The notes under the pieces are model-generated. The model saw only the letters and a program-made list of their open reading frames with translations. It did not search any database and was not told the DNA's origin. Shown here one piece after another: positions 8,488 to 17,018 of a stretch of DNA of 64,000 bases; positions within the stretch are counted from its first letter, which is position 1; every line of letters starts with the position of its first letter. Source of the stretch: Paenibacillus sp. 37 (GTDB lineage: Bacteria > Bacillota > Bacilli > Paenibacillales > Paenibacillaceae); contig NZ_CP043761.1 of assembly GCF_008386395.1 (NCBI RefSeq), positions 3,038,001 through 3,102,000 on the forward strand. Reading direction: 5' to 3'. Both the position numbers and the translations under genes were made by a program.

Positions 8488-9537
8488 ATGAAAGCATTAC
8501 GTTGGCATGGAGTCAAAGATTTACGTCTGGAGAATATTAATGAACCTCACCCTGAAGAAGGGAAGGTCAAAATAAAAGTGGAATGGTGCGGCATCTGCGG
8601 CAGTGACTTGCATGAGTACACAGCGGGTCCGATTTTCATTCCGGCTCAAGCACCACATCCGCTAACAGGGGAACAAGCGCCTGTAGTCATGGGGCATGAA
8701 TTCTCAGGACAGGTGGTTGAGGTAGGCGAAGGCGTTACACGTTTCAAGGCAGGCGATCGTGTAGTTGTAGAACCGATCTATGCATGTGGACACTGCGAAG
8801 CTTGTAAACAAGGCAAATACAATCTGTGTGATAAAATGGGTTTCCTTGGACTCGCTGGAGGCGGAGGAGGATTCTCCGAGTATGTAACTGCTGCAGAAAA
8901 CATGGTACATGCCATTCCGGATTCAATCTCGTATGAGCAAGGTGCATTGGTTGAACCTTCAGCTGTAGCACTTCACGCTGTGCGCCAAAGCAAGCTAAAA
9001 GTGGGAGATACGGCAGCCGTGTTTGGTGCAGGCCCAATCGGACTACTGGTCATCGAAGCGCTGAAAGCTTCGGGAGCGTCGGATATTTATGTGGTGGAGT
9101 TATCGGATGAACGGAAAGCAAAAGCCGAAGAACTCGGTGCCATTGTGATTGATCCAATGCAGTTTAATGTCGTGGAAGAGATCCATCAGCGTACACAAGG
9201 TGGCGTTAACGTAGCCTATGAAGTAACCGGTGTTCCACGTGTTCTGCAACAAGCCATCGATTCAACACGTATTGGTGGAGAGTTGATGATCGTCAGCATT
9301 TTTGAACAGGAAGCACCGATTCACCCGAACTCTATTGTTATGAAAGAGCGGACGGTCAACGGCATTATTGGTTATCGCGATGTTTTCCCGGCGGTTATCA
9401 GTCTGATGGATAAAGGTTTCTTCCCGGCTGACAAGCTGGTGACCAAACGGATTTCGTTGGATGAAGTGGTAGAGCATGGATTTGAAGCACTGTTGAAAGA
9501 GAAAAATCAGGTTAAGATTTTGGTAAAAGCTGAATAG
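8488..9537 (+). CDS. bdhA: 2,3-butanediol dehydrogenase-type zinc alcohol dehydrogenase
   Basis: A 349-residue medium-chain dehydrogenase. It has the catalytic zinc ligands in GICGSDLHEY (Cys and nearby) and GHEFSGQV (His-Glu), and four structural-zinc cysteines in CGHCEACKQGKYNLC. It also has the Rossmann motif GAGPIG and the ELSDERKAKAEELGA stretch that sets NAD preference. The insertion TAGPIFIPAQAPHPLTGEQAPVVMGHE is characteristic of (R,R)-butanediol/acetoin dehydrogenases such as Bacillus BdhA. It should interconvert acetoin and 2,3-butanediol in the cytoplasm. The substrate call is by family resemblance; a related polyol is possible. It is controlled, by inference, by the divergent LacI regulator. 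A perfect terminator follows. Confidence 0.8.
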   Translation: MKALRWHGVKDLRLENINEPHPEEGKVKIKVEWCGICGSDLHEYTAGPIFIPAQAPHPLTGEQAPVVMGHEFSGQVVEVGEGVTRFKAGDRVVVEPIYACGHCEACKQGKYNLCDKMGFLGLAGGGGGFSEYVTAAENMVHAIPDSISYEQGALVEPSAVALHAVRQSKLKVGDTAAVFGAGPIGLLVIEALKASGASDIYVVELSDERKAKAEELGAIVIDPMQFNVVEEIHQRTQGGVNVAYEVTGVPRVLQQAIDSTRIGGELMIVSIFEQEAPIHPNSIVMKERTVNGIIGYRDVFPAVISLMDKGFFPADKLVTKRISLDEVVEHGFEALLKEKNQVKILVKAE

Positions 9538-9559
9538 AAATCACATAGAGTAAGAACAA

Positions 9560-9598
9560 GTAGACAGCACATCAGCAGATGTGATTGTCTACTTTTTT
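9560..9598 (+). terminator. Terminator after bdhA-like gene
   Basis: GTAGACA-N2-ACAT pairs with ATGT-N3-TGTCTAC, followed by seven Ts. Confidence 0.9.
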
Positions 9599-9654
9599 TG
9601 TATAAATAGGGCGAAATTTGTTGCATGTGCGGGTGGTTTTACATAGTATAAAAA

Positions 9655-9669
9655 GATACAAATTGTATC
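9655..9669. promoter_or_regulatory. GATACA-N3-TGTATC operator candidate, copy 1
   Basis: GATACAAATTGTATC is a perfect inverted repeat (7-bp arms, one central base). A weak promoter (TTGCAT at 9621, TAGTAT at 9644, 17-base spacing) would start transcription at about 9656, so the site covers the start point. The same arms occur at 19033-19047 before the HpaB-like gene. No regulator is identified. Confidence 0.5.
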
Positions 9670-9718
9670 ATCTTGGTGTGAAGGTAATGATGATGAAAAA
9701 ATGAAGGAGGAAGCGGAC

Positions 9719-11032
9719 ATGCAGAGACATACAAAATGGACAGCCGTAATTTTGACCATTGTCGCAGGAATGAGCTGGATGCTTATGGGAAACTCCAAGC
9801 CGAAAAATACCACGTCAACGAGTCAACCCCCTGCGACGGAACGTGGGCTTGCCAAGGTGTCGAATGCACCGATCAGTTCAGCGGATGTAACATCGAAGAT
9901 CGAACTGCTAGGCAGACCTTTTACCAAAACACCATATGCTAATAACGTCTGGGACATGCAACTGTACAACAGCAAAATATATTTGGGCCACGGAAATAGC
10001 AGCAATCTGGGCGTAGCTCCAAATTCAGGCCCTATTCCAGTCATTTATTATGATACAGCGAATGCGAAATTTAAGACCCAGTCGGTGACTAACAGCAACC
10101 CGGGCATCTTGCCATTAACGAAGATGTATGTGGATGAGGAACAGATTGATATCTACAGAGTACTAAACGATAAGTTGTATATTCCTGGCAATGATTCTGA
10201 TAGTGAACAGTGGGAACTGGGTAACTTCTATCGTCTGGATGGAGAGGTGTGGACCAAATATCGCAATCTGCCGCTGGGTGTACACGTATACGATTTGGCA
10301 TCTTATCAGGGTAAGATGTTTGCCGCGCTGGGGACAGACTCCAAACCAACGATATTAATCTCTCATAATGAAGGTGAAACTTGGCAGAAATATGCTACCA
10401 TTAATACGTTTGGTTTCCGGGCTTATACCATGTTCCATCTTAATGGCAAGTTATATGCATCTGGTATGATGTATCCTGCCAATAAAATATGGAATGACAA
10501 AACTAATATTCTGGAGATTAACGAAAAGCTTGAGAAACGGGATGTTGTCATCTATGGTAGCAAAATGTTACCTGGACTAACCTATCAAACGGGCACGATT
10601 CCTTATAATAAAATAGGCAAAAATGTTAACTTCAATAATAAGTTGCTCTATATAGCGGGAGGGGTGTTCAATGATGGACAACTGCTGCCCAAATCCTTGA
10701 ATGTTATGACAGATATTAACCAGGCCAAACGAGTTAATCTGCCAGATGCCAAGGCGCTTCCTACGGATATGCTGTTGCGTGATGGTAAGGTATATGTGCT
10801 TACGTACACGCGTCAAAGTGCCAATCTATATATCAATCGGGTCTACCAATCCACGGATCTGACCACATGGAATGAGATTTTACGTTTTAGTCAGGATACG
10901 TATGCCAAGTCATTTGAAGAGAACGAGGGTGACTTCTACTTTGGTCTCGGTACCGATCCGGATGTGTTATCGACTTCATCAGGGAAATTGCTTCGAGTGA
11001 ATCGCAATGATATCCCCGTGAATGCTAATTAA
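9719..11032 (+). CDS. Secreted or membrane-anchored Asp-box (propeller-like) protein of unknown function
   Basis: A 437-residue protein with an N-terminal hydrophobic helix (about residues 7-27, WTAVILTIVAGMSWMLM). It is followed by a Ser/Thr/Pro-rich linker, so it is probably exported and perhaps anchored. There is no lipobox cysteine. The body is beta-rich, with recurring short blocks such as KIYLGHG, KLYIPGND, KMFAALG, KLYASGMM and KVYVLTY. It contains an Asp-box-like SHNEGETW near residue 215 and a second, weaker STDLTTW near the end. That pattern suggests a beta-propeller similar to sialidase or BNR-repeat proteins. No catalytic set is recognised. AAGGAGG lies 8 bases before the ATG at 9719. 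The gene stands alone. Confidence 0.65.
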   Translation: MQRHTKWTAVILTIVAGMSWMLMGNSKPKNTTSTSQPPATERGLAKVSNAPISSADVTSKIELLGRPFTKTPYANNVWDMQLYNSKIYLGHGNSSNLGVAPNSGPIPVIYYDTANAKFKTQSVTNSNPGILPLTKMYVDEEQIDIYRVLNDKLYIPGNDSDSEQWELGNFYRLDGEVWTKYRNLPLGVHVYDLASYQGKMFAALGTDSKPTILISHNEGETWQKYATINTFGFRAYTMFHLNGKLYASGMMYPANKIWNDKTNILEINEKLEKRDVVIYGSKMLPGLTYQTGTIPYNKIGKNVNFNNKLLYIAGGVFNDGQLLPKSLNVMTDINQAKRVNLPDAKALPTDMLLRDGKVYVLTYTRQSANLYINRVYQSTDLTTWNEILRFSQDTYAKSFEENEGDFYFGLGTDPDVLSTSSGKLLRVNRNDIPVNAN

Positions 11033-11366
11033 ATTGGAAGGGAGATTATGGATTATATACTATGCCGCATCCACATTATTGGTGACCGGGAAAATTCGTT
11101 AAGATGTAGTAGAGTGAATGTCAGACTGCTTCGATGGTGTGATCAAACAGAGGCTGCCGTTAAGGTAGCTTTCTTTTTTTATCTAAAAGATTAGTTTGAA
11201 CGACTAACTTCGAAAATTTGAAAATAAAATTAAGAAACTATAAAATGGATAGAGAAATAATCCTAAATCAGTCAACTGGATTACACGTGTTACAATATAC
11301 AAAAGCATGTCGCATTTCATGTAGATGCGGAGTTCCACACTTCCAATTGCAAAGGAGCAATGTACT
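11033..11366. other. Gene-free stretch between Asp-box protein and old yellow enzyme
   Basis: This 334-base region carries one terminator (11149-11180). Before the next gene there is a possible -10 box TACAAT (11291-11296), preceded directly by the 8-bp palindrome ACACGTGT (11283-11290). No coding potential is seen in the rest. Confidence 0.6.
11149..11180 (+). terminator. Terminator after Asp-box protein gene
   Basis: An AGGCTGCC / GGTAGCTTT imperfect stem with a short loop is followed by seven Ts (CTTTTTTT). Confidence 0.6.
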
Positions 11367-12470
11367 ATGAACGTACCTTCAGCATTATTCAAACCTTTCA
11401 CCTCGGACAAGCTAACATTGTCTAATCGAATCGTTATGGCACCCATGACTCGCGGTTTCTCACCAGAGGGTGTACCTGGACCAGAAGTTGCTGAATACTA
11501 TCGTCGCAGAGCAGCAGGTGGAGTGGGGCTCATCATAACGGAAGGTACAGGCATTAATCATCCATCTTCAGTTAGTGGAGCCAGTATTCCATTATTCCAT
11601 GGTGAAGATTCGTTGCAAGGATGGGTTAATGTAGTGAAAGCAGTACATGAAGCGGGTGGCAAAATCATGCCACAATTGTGGCATGTGGGTACAGCACGTC
11701 GTTCCGGTGACTTGCCTAACACAGAAGCTGAGCCAGTAAGTCCGTCGGGGGTTAGCATGGCAGGTGAACCATCACATGAACCATTAACGGAAGAGGAGAT
11801 TCAAGGTCTTGTACAGGCATTTGCCCAAGCGGCAGCGGATGCACAGCGAATCGGGTTTGACGGCATTGAACTGCACGGAGCCCATGGATACCTGATTGAC
11901 CAATTCTTCTGGGAGCAGACGAATCGACGGACCGACAATTATGGTGGTGATTTGGTACGTCGAACCCAATTTGCGGTTGAAGTGATTGAAGCTTGTCGTG
12001 CTGAGGTTGGCCCTGACTTCCCAATTGTGCTCCGGTTCTCCCAATGGAAGATGGGGAATTATGAAGCACGTCTGGTGGAAACGCCAGAACAATTGGAGCA
12101 ATTCCTGGCACCACTCAGTGCTGCTGGCGTGGATATATTCCATTGCTCTACACGGCGGTTCTGGTTACCTGAATTCGAAGGATCTGAGCTGAATCTCGCG
12201 GGTTGGACACAGAAAATCACTGGCAAACCAGCTATTTCAGTTGGATCGGTAGGGCTTGAAGCTGAATTTGTGGACAGAGCAACCGAGAACCAGGGAACAG
12301 GGGACGCCCATTTGGATCTATTGAATGAGAAGCTGGAGAATAATGAGTTTGACTTGATCGCCTTGGGTCGTGTTCTGCTTAGTGATCCCGAATGGCCTGC
12401 CAAAGTTCGTGAAGGTCGCATATCCGAAATCATTCCATTTACAACGGAAGTGTTGCAAACACTCCATTAA
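11367..12470 (+). CDS. NADH:flavin oxidoreductase, old yellow enzyme family
   Basis: A 367-residue FMN-dependent TIM-barrel ene-reductase. Family marks visible are NRIVMAPMTRGFS at the start, the active-site segment GFDGIELHGAHGYLIDQFF (the His-x-x-His region that binds the substrate oxygen), the NRRTDNYGG motif, and GRVLLSDPEWPAKVREGR at the end of the barrel. It reduces activated C=C bonds with NAD(P)H; the physiological substrate is unknown. AAAGGAG lies 10 bases before the ATG at 11367. It is a single-gene unit with its own terminator. Confidence 0.85.
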   Translation: MNVPSALFKPFTSDKLTLSNRIVMAPMTRGFSPEGVPGPEVAEYYRRRAAGGVGLIITEGTGINHPSSVSGASIPLFHGEDSLQGWVNVVKAVHEAGGKIMPQLWHVGTARRSGDLPNTEAEPVSPSGVSMAGEPSHEPLTEEEIQGLVQAFAQAAADAQRIGFDGIELHGAHGYLIDQFFWEQTNRRTDNYGGDLVRRTQFAVEVIEACRAEVGPDFPIVLRFSQWKMGNYEARLVETPEQLEQFLAPLSAAGVDIFHCSTRRFWLPEFEGSELNLAGWTQKITGKPAISVGSVGLEAEFVDRATENQGTGDAHLDLLNEKLENNEFDLIALGRVLLSDPEWPAKVREGRISEIIPFTTEVLQTLH

Positions 12471-12868
12471 TAGAAGACTAAGAACATTTGGTGAAAGGTG
12501 AACCAACACTGAACGGCAACGATTTACAACGAAAAGTAAAACAAAAACGAACAAATAGGCCGCCTTTTGGCGGCTTTTTGATCTACCTATACTAATAATT
12601 TCAATATATGAAAAATTCACAATAGAAAATCATTTCCTGCACCGTTGCTCCTATTGATTATCCCCACACGTCCCGCACGCGCTTGGTCACAACACCATTT
12701 AGTTCCATATTTCAGGTTCTATAGCAACCATTTTTTTCGCTGCATATATGTCAGCACAACGATTCAATCCTCAGAAGCGCTTATTTTGAAAATCATTCAC
12801 CTTGTGATAAGGTTAGGCCTGAACCTAAGGGTTGCCAAGATGACATTACATAAGGAGGATGAATATCC
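12471..12868. other. Gene-free stretch before NagZ-like gene
   Basis: This 398-base region starts with the terminator of the old yellow enzyme gene (12559-12579). The rest is AT-rich without an open frame. Weak inverted repeats near 12801-12830 (CCTT-N5-AAGG and TTAGG-N6-CCTAA) lie before the NagZ-like gene; I cannot assign them a role. Confidence 0.6.
12559..12579 (+). terminator. Terminator after old yellow enzyme gene
   Basis: GCCGCC-TTTT-GGCGGC followed by five Ts. It is a short and very stable stem. Confidence 0.9.
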
Positions 12869-14209
12869 TTGCACAACTATAGGTACAACTCGAACAATAA
12901 ATGGAGAAAACCACTGCATATGATGTGTCTTCTGCTGGGGATCATTCTGCTTTTATCGGCATGTGGCCAAGCACAGAAACCTTCCTCCGCAACGGACTCG
13001 AATACCGGCTCCAATGCTGGCTCCAACTCAGGGCAATCTTCCTCATCGCCGGAGCAGAATACCGCTCCACCGCAGGAAGAAGTGCAAGAGGAACCGCAAG
13101 AGGAAGTCGATCCGGTGCAGGAGCAGCTCAGTTCATTAACGTTAGAAGAGAAGATTGGACAGATGATACTAGCCGGTGTTCAAGGGACGACGTTGGATGA
13201 TCAAGCCAAACAGATGATTACGAATCAAAAGGTAGGGGGCATTATTTTCTATGCCAACAATGTATCAACACTAGAGGGAACAGCCAAGTTTGTACAATCC
13301 ATCAAGGAAGCGAATCAGTCCAACCCAGTACCAATCTTCATGAGTGTGGATCAGGAGGGCGGCAAAGTGAGTCGTATGCCGGAGACGGTGGAATCCATTC
13401 CTTCCAGTAGAAAAGTAGGGGAGACGAAAGACAGCGCGCTTGCTGAAAAAATGGGCGAATTGCTGGCCAGACAAGTTCAGCTTGCGGGTTTTAATGTGGA
13501 CTTTGCTCCTGTGCTGGATGTGAACAGTAACCCGAAGAACCCGGTGATTGGAGATCGTTCATTCGGCAGCTCGGCAGAACTGGTGTCACGTATGGGGATT
13601 GCAGAGATGAAGGGACTACGTAAAGAAGGCATTATTCCGGTAGTGAAACATTTTCCGGGTCATGGTGATACGTCCGTGGACTCCCATCTCGATCTGCCTG
13701 TCGTGAATAAAACGGAAAAACAATTGGCCGAGCTTGAATGGATTCCATTCCAGGCCGCAGTGAAGGAGCAGGTAGAGGCGGTCATGGTTGCACACATTTT
13801 GTTCCCGAAGCTGGATCCGGATCATCCAGCCTCCTTATCGGATGTCATTATTGGTGAACATTTGCGTGGGAAGTTCAAGTATGATGGTGTGGTCATCACA
13901 GATGACCTGAGCATGGGTGCAATCGCGAAGAACTTCAAGTTGGACCAGGCAGCCCTGGCAACGGTTAAAGCAGGAAGTGACATTCTGTTGGTAGCTCACA
14001 GTTATGAGAGTGCCAAGACGATTTTTGATACGCTAATAAGTGCGGTGAAGTCAGGTGAGATCTCTGAGTCTCGAATTGATGAAAGTGTATATCGTATCCT
14101 GGCGCTGAAGCAACAATACAAGTTATCCGATGATCAGAAAGCTTCTGGAGACCTGAAGCAATTGAATGCAGATATTGTGGATTGGCGTAAGCAAATCGAT
14201 GCTAGATAA
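12869..14209 (+). CDS. NagZ-like beta-N-acetylhexosaminidase lipoprotein (GH3)
   Basis: A 446-residue protein. An N-terminal signal with lipobox LLLSAC puts the lipidated cysteine at residue 32. It is followed by a Ser/Asn-rich then Glu/Pro-rich linker, so the enzyme is tethered outside the membrane. The GH3 catalytic domain begins near residue 85. It carries the NagZ hallmark KHFPGHGDTSVDSH from Lys259, whose His/Asp pair acts as acid/base, and the TDDLSMGAI segment (Asp345-Asp346) holding the nucleophile. Expected role: removal of N-acetylglucosamine from muropeptides in cell-wall turnover. The start is TTG at 12869, with AAGGAGGAT 8 bases upstream. An overlapping ATG is closed by a stop after 7 codons. 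A Bce-like operon follows after 41 bases. Confidence 0.85.
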   Translation: MHNYRYNSNNKWRKPLHMMCLLLGIILLLSACGQAQKPSSATDSNTGSNAGSNSGQSSSSPEQNTAPPQEEVQEEPQEEVDPVQEQLSSLTLEEKIGQMILAGVQGTTLDDQAKQMITNQKVGGIIFYANNVSTLEGTAKFVQSIKEANQSNPVPIFMSVDQEGGKVSRMPETVESIPSSRKVGETKDSALAEKMGELLARQVQLAGFNVDFAPVLDVNSNPKNPVIGDRSFGSSAELVSRMGIAEMKGLRKEGIIPVVKHFPGHGDTSVDSHLDLPVVNKTEKQLAELEWIPFQAAVKEQVEAVMVAHILFPKLDPDHPASLSDVIIGEHLRGKFKYDGVVITDDLSMGAIAKNFKLDQAALATVKAGSDILLVAHSYESAKTIFDTLISAVKSGEISESRIDESVYRILALKQQYKLSDDQKASGDLKQLNADIVDWRKQIDAR

Positions 14210-14250
14210 TAAATCCTGTGTTATGATTTTGCCAGAGGTGAGATCCAATA

Positions 14251-14955
14251 ATGTATACCATTATGATAATAGAGGACGATCCCAAGATTGCGGGATTATT
14301 GAAATCACATATTGAACGCTATGGGGACCGGGCCGTTCTGGTCGAGGATTTTGAGATGATTGTGCAACAGTTTGAGCAGGTACAGCCACATGTGGTACTT
14401 CTGGATATCAACTTGCCCAGTTACGATGGTTTCTATTGGTGCCGCCAGATTCGTACGCTGTCCACATGCCCCATTTTGTTTATCTCCGCGCGGAGTGGGA
14501 AGATGGATCAGGTCATGGCACTGGAGAACGGGGCGGATGATTATATCACGAAGCCATTTGAGCATGAGATTGTTATAGCGAAAATTCGCAGTCAGCTGCG
14601 CCGGGTATATGGGGACTATGCTGCACGTGATGAAGAACGCAAGGTGGAACTGGACGGCTTGGTCGTGTACTTGGAAAGACTGGAGATTCAGCTTGGTGAT
14701 CGCAAAGTGCAGCTGACGAAGAAGGAAACGATCCTGCTGGAAACGTTACTGCGCCGCAGTCCAAAGCTTGTGAGCAGAGAGACAATCCTGGAGAAGCTGT
14801 GGGATGACTCTTTTGTGGATGACAATACACTCAGCGTTAACGTTACTCGGGTGCGTAAACGCTTAGCCGAACTTGGTATTACGGACGCACTGGAAACGGT
14901 CAGAGGTTCTGGTTACCGATTGAACAATACCTGGAAGGCCTCTTCACCATCATGA
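14251..14955 (+). CDS. BceR-like OmpR-family response regulator
   Basis: A 234-residue response regulator. The receiver domain has the acidic pair in IIEDDP, the phosphorylated Asp52 in VVLLDINLP, and the conserved Lys in ITKPFE. An OmpR-type winged-helix DNA-binding domain occupies roughly residues 130-228 (TKKETILLETLLRR.. VRGSGYRL). Together with the following kinase and ABC genes it forms a Bce-type detoxification module. In these, the regulator activates the adjacent ABC transporter when a cell-wall-active peptide is present. Its stop codon overlaps the start of the kinase gene (ATGA). Confidence 0.85.
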   Translation: MYTIMIIEDDPKIAGLLKSHIERYGDRAVLVEDFEMIVQQFEQVQPHVVLLDINLPSYDGFYWCRQIRTLSTCPILFISARSGKMDQVMALENGADDYITKPFEHEIVIAKIRSQLRRVYGDYAARDEERKVELDGLVVYLERLEIQLGDRKVQLTKKETILLETLLRRSPKLVSRETILEKLWDDSFVDDNTLSVNVTRVRKRLAELGITDALETVRGSGYRLNNTWKASSPS

Positions 14956-15935
14956 GATTGTTTATACGAGAACATCTCGCTTTAACGTGCTGGGTTGTTG
15001 CCATCTTGTTCACCGTTGTTGCAGTATTCTGGTATGACGGTTACAACGATTGGATCACGGCTGCTTATGCCGTAACGTTGGGATTATTTTTATACATCGG
15101 ATATTTGGTGTATCGTTATTTTTCACATCGCTCCTTTTATACCCGGATGTCACGATCGATGGATTCGCTGAAGGAATTTGTACCATTGAACGAAACAAGT
15201 CCTTTATCACTGGCGCTGGAAAAGCTGCTGGATTCACAATACGGACAGTACCATGCTCATCTCCATCGGCTGGAACAACGGCAGCAAGAATATCTGACAT
15301 TCATGAACCAGTGGGTCCATCAGATGAAGACACCGTTATCCGTCATTGAGTTGACCCTGGAAGGTCAGGAAGATGATGATCCTCGGTTCATAAGCATTCG
15401 GGAGGAAGCGGACCAGATGAGACGGGGATTGGAGACTGTGCTGTATGTGGCGCGGTTGGATACCTTCGAACAGGATTTCAGTGTGGAACCTGTGATGCTG
15501 AAGACCGCTGGGGAAGAAGCGATCCATGAGCTCAAGCGATTCTTTATTCGCAATCACGTCTATCCAGAGATGCATATAGAACCTTCGCTGGTTGTGCAAT
15601 CCGATGCCAAGTGGCTTCGTTTTGTCTTGGTACAGTTACTGTCGAACGCAATAAAGTACTCCGCGGGCAGCGGGCAAAAGATCTATGTGCGTGCATATGA
15701 AGAGGAACGCTCTATCATGCTGGAAGTGCAGGATCAGGGCATCGGAATTCCGAAGTCTGATCTAAACCGGGTATTCCAACCTTTCTTCACCGGGGAGAAC
15801 GGGCGGCATTTCAAAGAGTCCACAGGCATGGGGCTGTATATTGCCAAAGAAGTGTTAACGCGGATGAATCATCGGATTGATCTTGAATCTGTGTACGGCG
15901 AAGGAACGACCGCCCGAATCACATTCAGCTCCTGA
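14952..15935 (+). CDS. BceS-like intramembrane-sensing histidine kinase
   Basis: A 327-residue kinase. Two N-terminal membrane helices (about residues 10-27 and 35-55) are separated by only a few residues, so there is no real extracellular sensor domain. That is the hallmark of kinases that sense through a partner ABC permease. His123 lies in the WVHQMKTPLS H-box. The N, G1 and G2 boxes of the ATPase domain are present (LSNAIKYS, VQDQGIGIP, STGMGLYIAKEV). It overlaps the response regulator gene by 4 bases. The ABC genes start 312 bases downstream behind their own control region. Confidence 0.87.
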   Translation: MRLFIREHLALTCWVVAILFTVVAVFWYDGYNDWITAAYAVTLGLFLYIGYLVYRYFSHRSFYTRMSRSMDSLKEFVPLNETSPLSLALEKLLDSQYGQYHAHLHRLEQRQQEYLTFMNQWVHQMKTPLSVIELTLEGQEDDDPRFISIREEADQMRRGLETVLYVARLDTFEQDFSVEPVMLKTAGEEAIHELKRFFIRNHVYPEMHIEPSLVVQSDAKWLRFVLVQLLSNAIKYSAGSGQKIYVRAYEEERSIMLEVQDQGIGIPKSDLNRVFQPFFTGENGRHFKESTGMGLYIAKEVLTRMNHRIDLESVYGEGTTARITFSS

Positions 15936-16247
15936 AGTGACAGATTGAGGTAAGATTGGGACATGAGGTGTTTATTTTATTAAAGAAGTATGAGTGTGAG
16001 TATGAATTACAGTGTAAGTGTAAGTATAGACGTCTATTGCCTGATCGGGGCGAAGGCGTCTTTTTGATGTTCATGATGCAACCTTACAACATTGTCATGT
16101 TGATGAAAGGTTAAACCATAGGAGAATGGCTGAAACTTCGATAGACTGTAGTCATAAGAGTACAGGAAAGGCCACGCACAATACGCATGCACACAGCATG
16201 AAAAGTAACTTGATTTTGAATTCATACATCACTAAGGAGTTGTAACC
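15936..16247. other. Control region between kinase and ABC transporter genes
   Basis: This 312-base gap has no gene. It contains a weak GACG..CGTC stem with a five-T run near 16030-16065 that could be a terminator, and the inverted repeat at 16084-16102 described separately. The gap is typical of Bce modules, where the transporter operon has its own inducible promoter. Confidence 0.6.
16084..16102. promoter_or_regulatory. Candidate BceR-type binding site
   Basis: TTACA-N4-TGTCA (16084-16097) overlaps a perfect CAACAT-N4-ATGTTG repeat (16087-16102). From memory, BceR-type regulators bind TNACA-N4-TGTNA-like repeats ahead of their transporter genes. The location before the ABC operon fits, but the match is by eye. 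Confidence 0.45.
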
Positions 16248-17018
16248 ATGGAGATTTGTTCTGTGAAACAGATCAGTAAAATCTACAAAGGCATCGTATC
16301 TTATGAAGCGTTATCAGGTATTGACCTCAGTATTCAGGAAGGTGAGTTTGTTGGCATCATGGGACCATCGGGTAGTGGCAAAACAACGCTGCTGAACATG
16401 ATCTCAACCATTGATCATCCAACATCAGGCGAACTGCGGATTGCAGGGAAGAATCCGTTTGAATTGAATCAGGATGAACTCGCTCTGTTCCGCCGCAAAG
16501 AGCTTGGGTTCGTTTTTCAATCGTTCAATCTGTTAAATACCCTGACAGTCAAGGAAAACATTGTTCTGCCACTGACTCTTGACGGTGTTTCGCTAGCAGA
16601 GATGAACACACGTGTGGAACAGCTGGCAAGCAAGCTGGGGATCGAGGGTATTCTGAACAAACGGACATATGAGATATCAGGAGGACAGGCACAGCGTACG
16701 GCCATTGCCAGAGCGCTTATCCATTCCCCGAAGCTGATTCTGGCCGATGAGCCAACAGGCAACCTGGATTCGAAGGCGGCAAGAGATGTCATGGAGATTC
16801 TCGAAACTCGCAATCAGGAGGATCGGGCTACGATGCTATTGGTCACTCATGATGCAGTAGCTGCAAGTTATTGCAGTCGGGTTGTCTTTATCAAGGATGG
16901 CAAACTGTATAATGAAATTCACTATGGCGATAATCGCGCAGCCTTTTACCAGAAGATTATTAATGTATTATCCCTAATGGGAGGTTCAGGACATGAATTT
17001 TCGCCAGTTCGCCATTAA
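16248..17018 (+). CDS. BceA-like ABC transporter ATP-binding protein
   Basis: A 256-residue ATPase of the MacB/BceA group. It has Walker A GPSGSGKTT (about residue 39), Q-loop FVFQSFNLL, signature ISGGQAQR, Walker B LILADEPTGNLD, and switch VTHD. AAGGAG lies 9-10 bases before the ATG. Its last 26 bases overlap the permease gene. With that permease it should form a transporter that frees lipid II-cycle intermediates from bound peptide antibiotics such as bacitracin. The actual drug range cannot be predicted. Confidence 0.88.
   Translation: MEICSVKQISKIYKGIVSYEALSGIDLSIQEGEFVGIMGPSGSGKTTLLNMISTIDHPTSGELRIAGKNPFELNQDELALFRRKELGFVFQSFNLLNTLTVKENIVLPLTLDGVSLAEMNTRVEQLASKLGIEGILNKRTYEISGGQAQRTAIARALIHSPKLILADEPTGNLDSKAARDVMEILETRNQEDRATMLLVTHDAVAASYCSRVVFIKDGKLYNEIHYGDNRAAFYQKIINVLSLMGGSGHEFSPVRH

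Noticed and set aside
12582..12868. Search for a small gene or RNA between the old yellow enzyme and NagZ-like genes.
   Set aside because: No frame with a ribosome binding site and no convincing structure was found beyond weak repeats.
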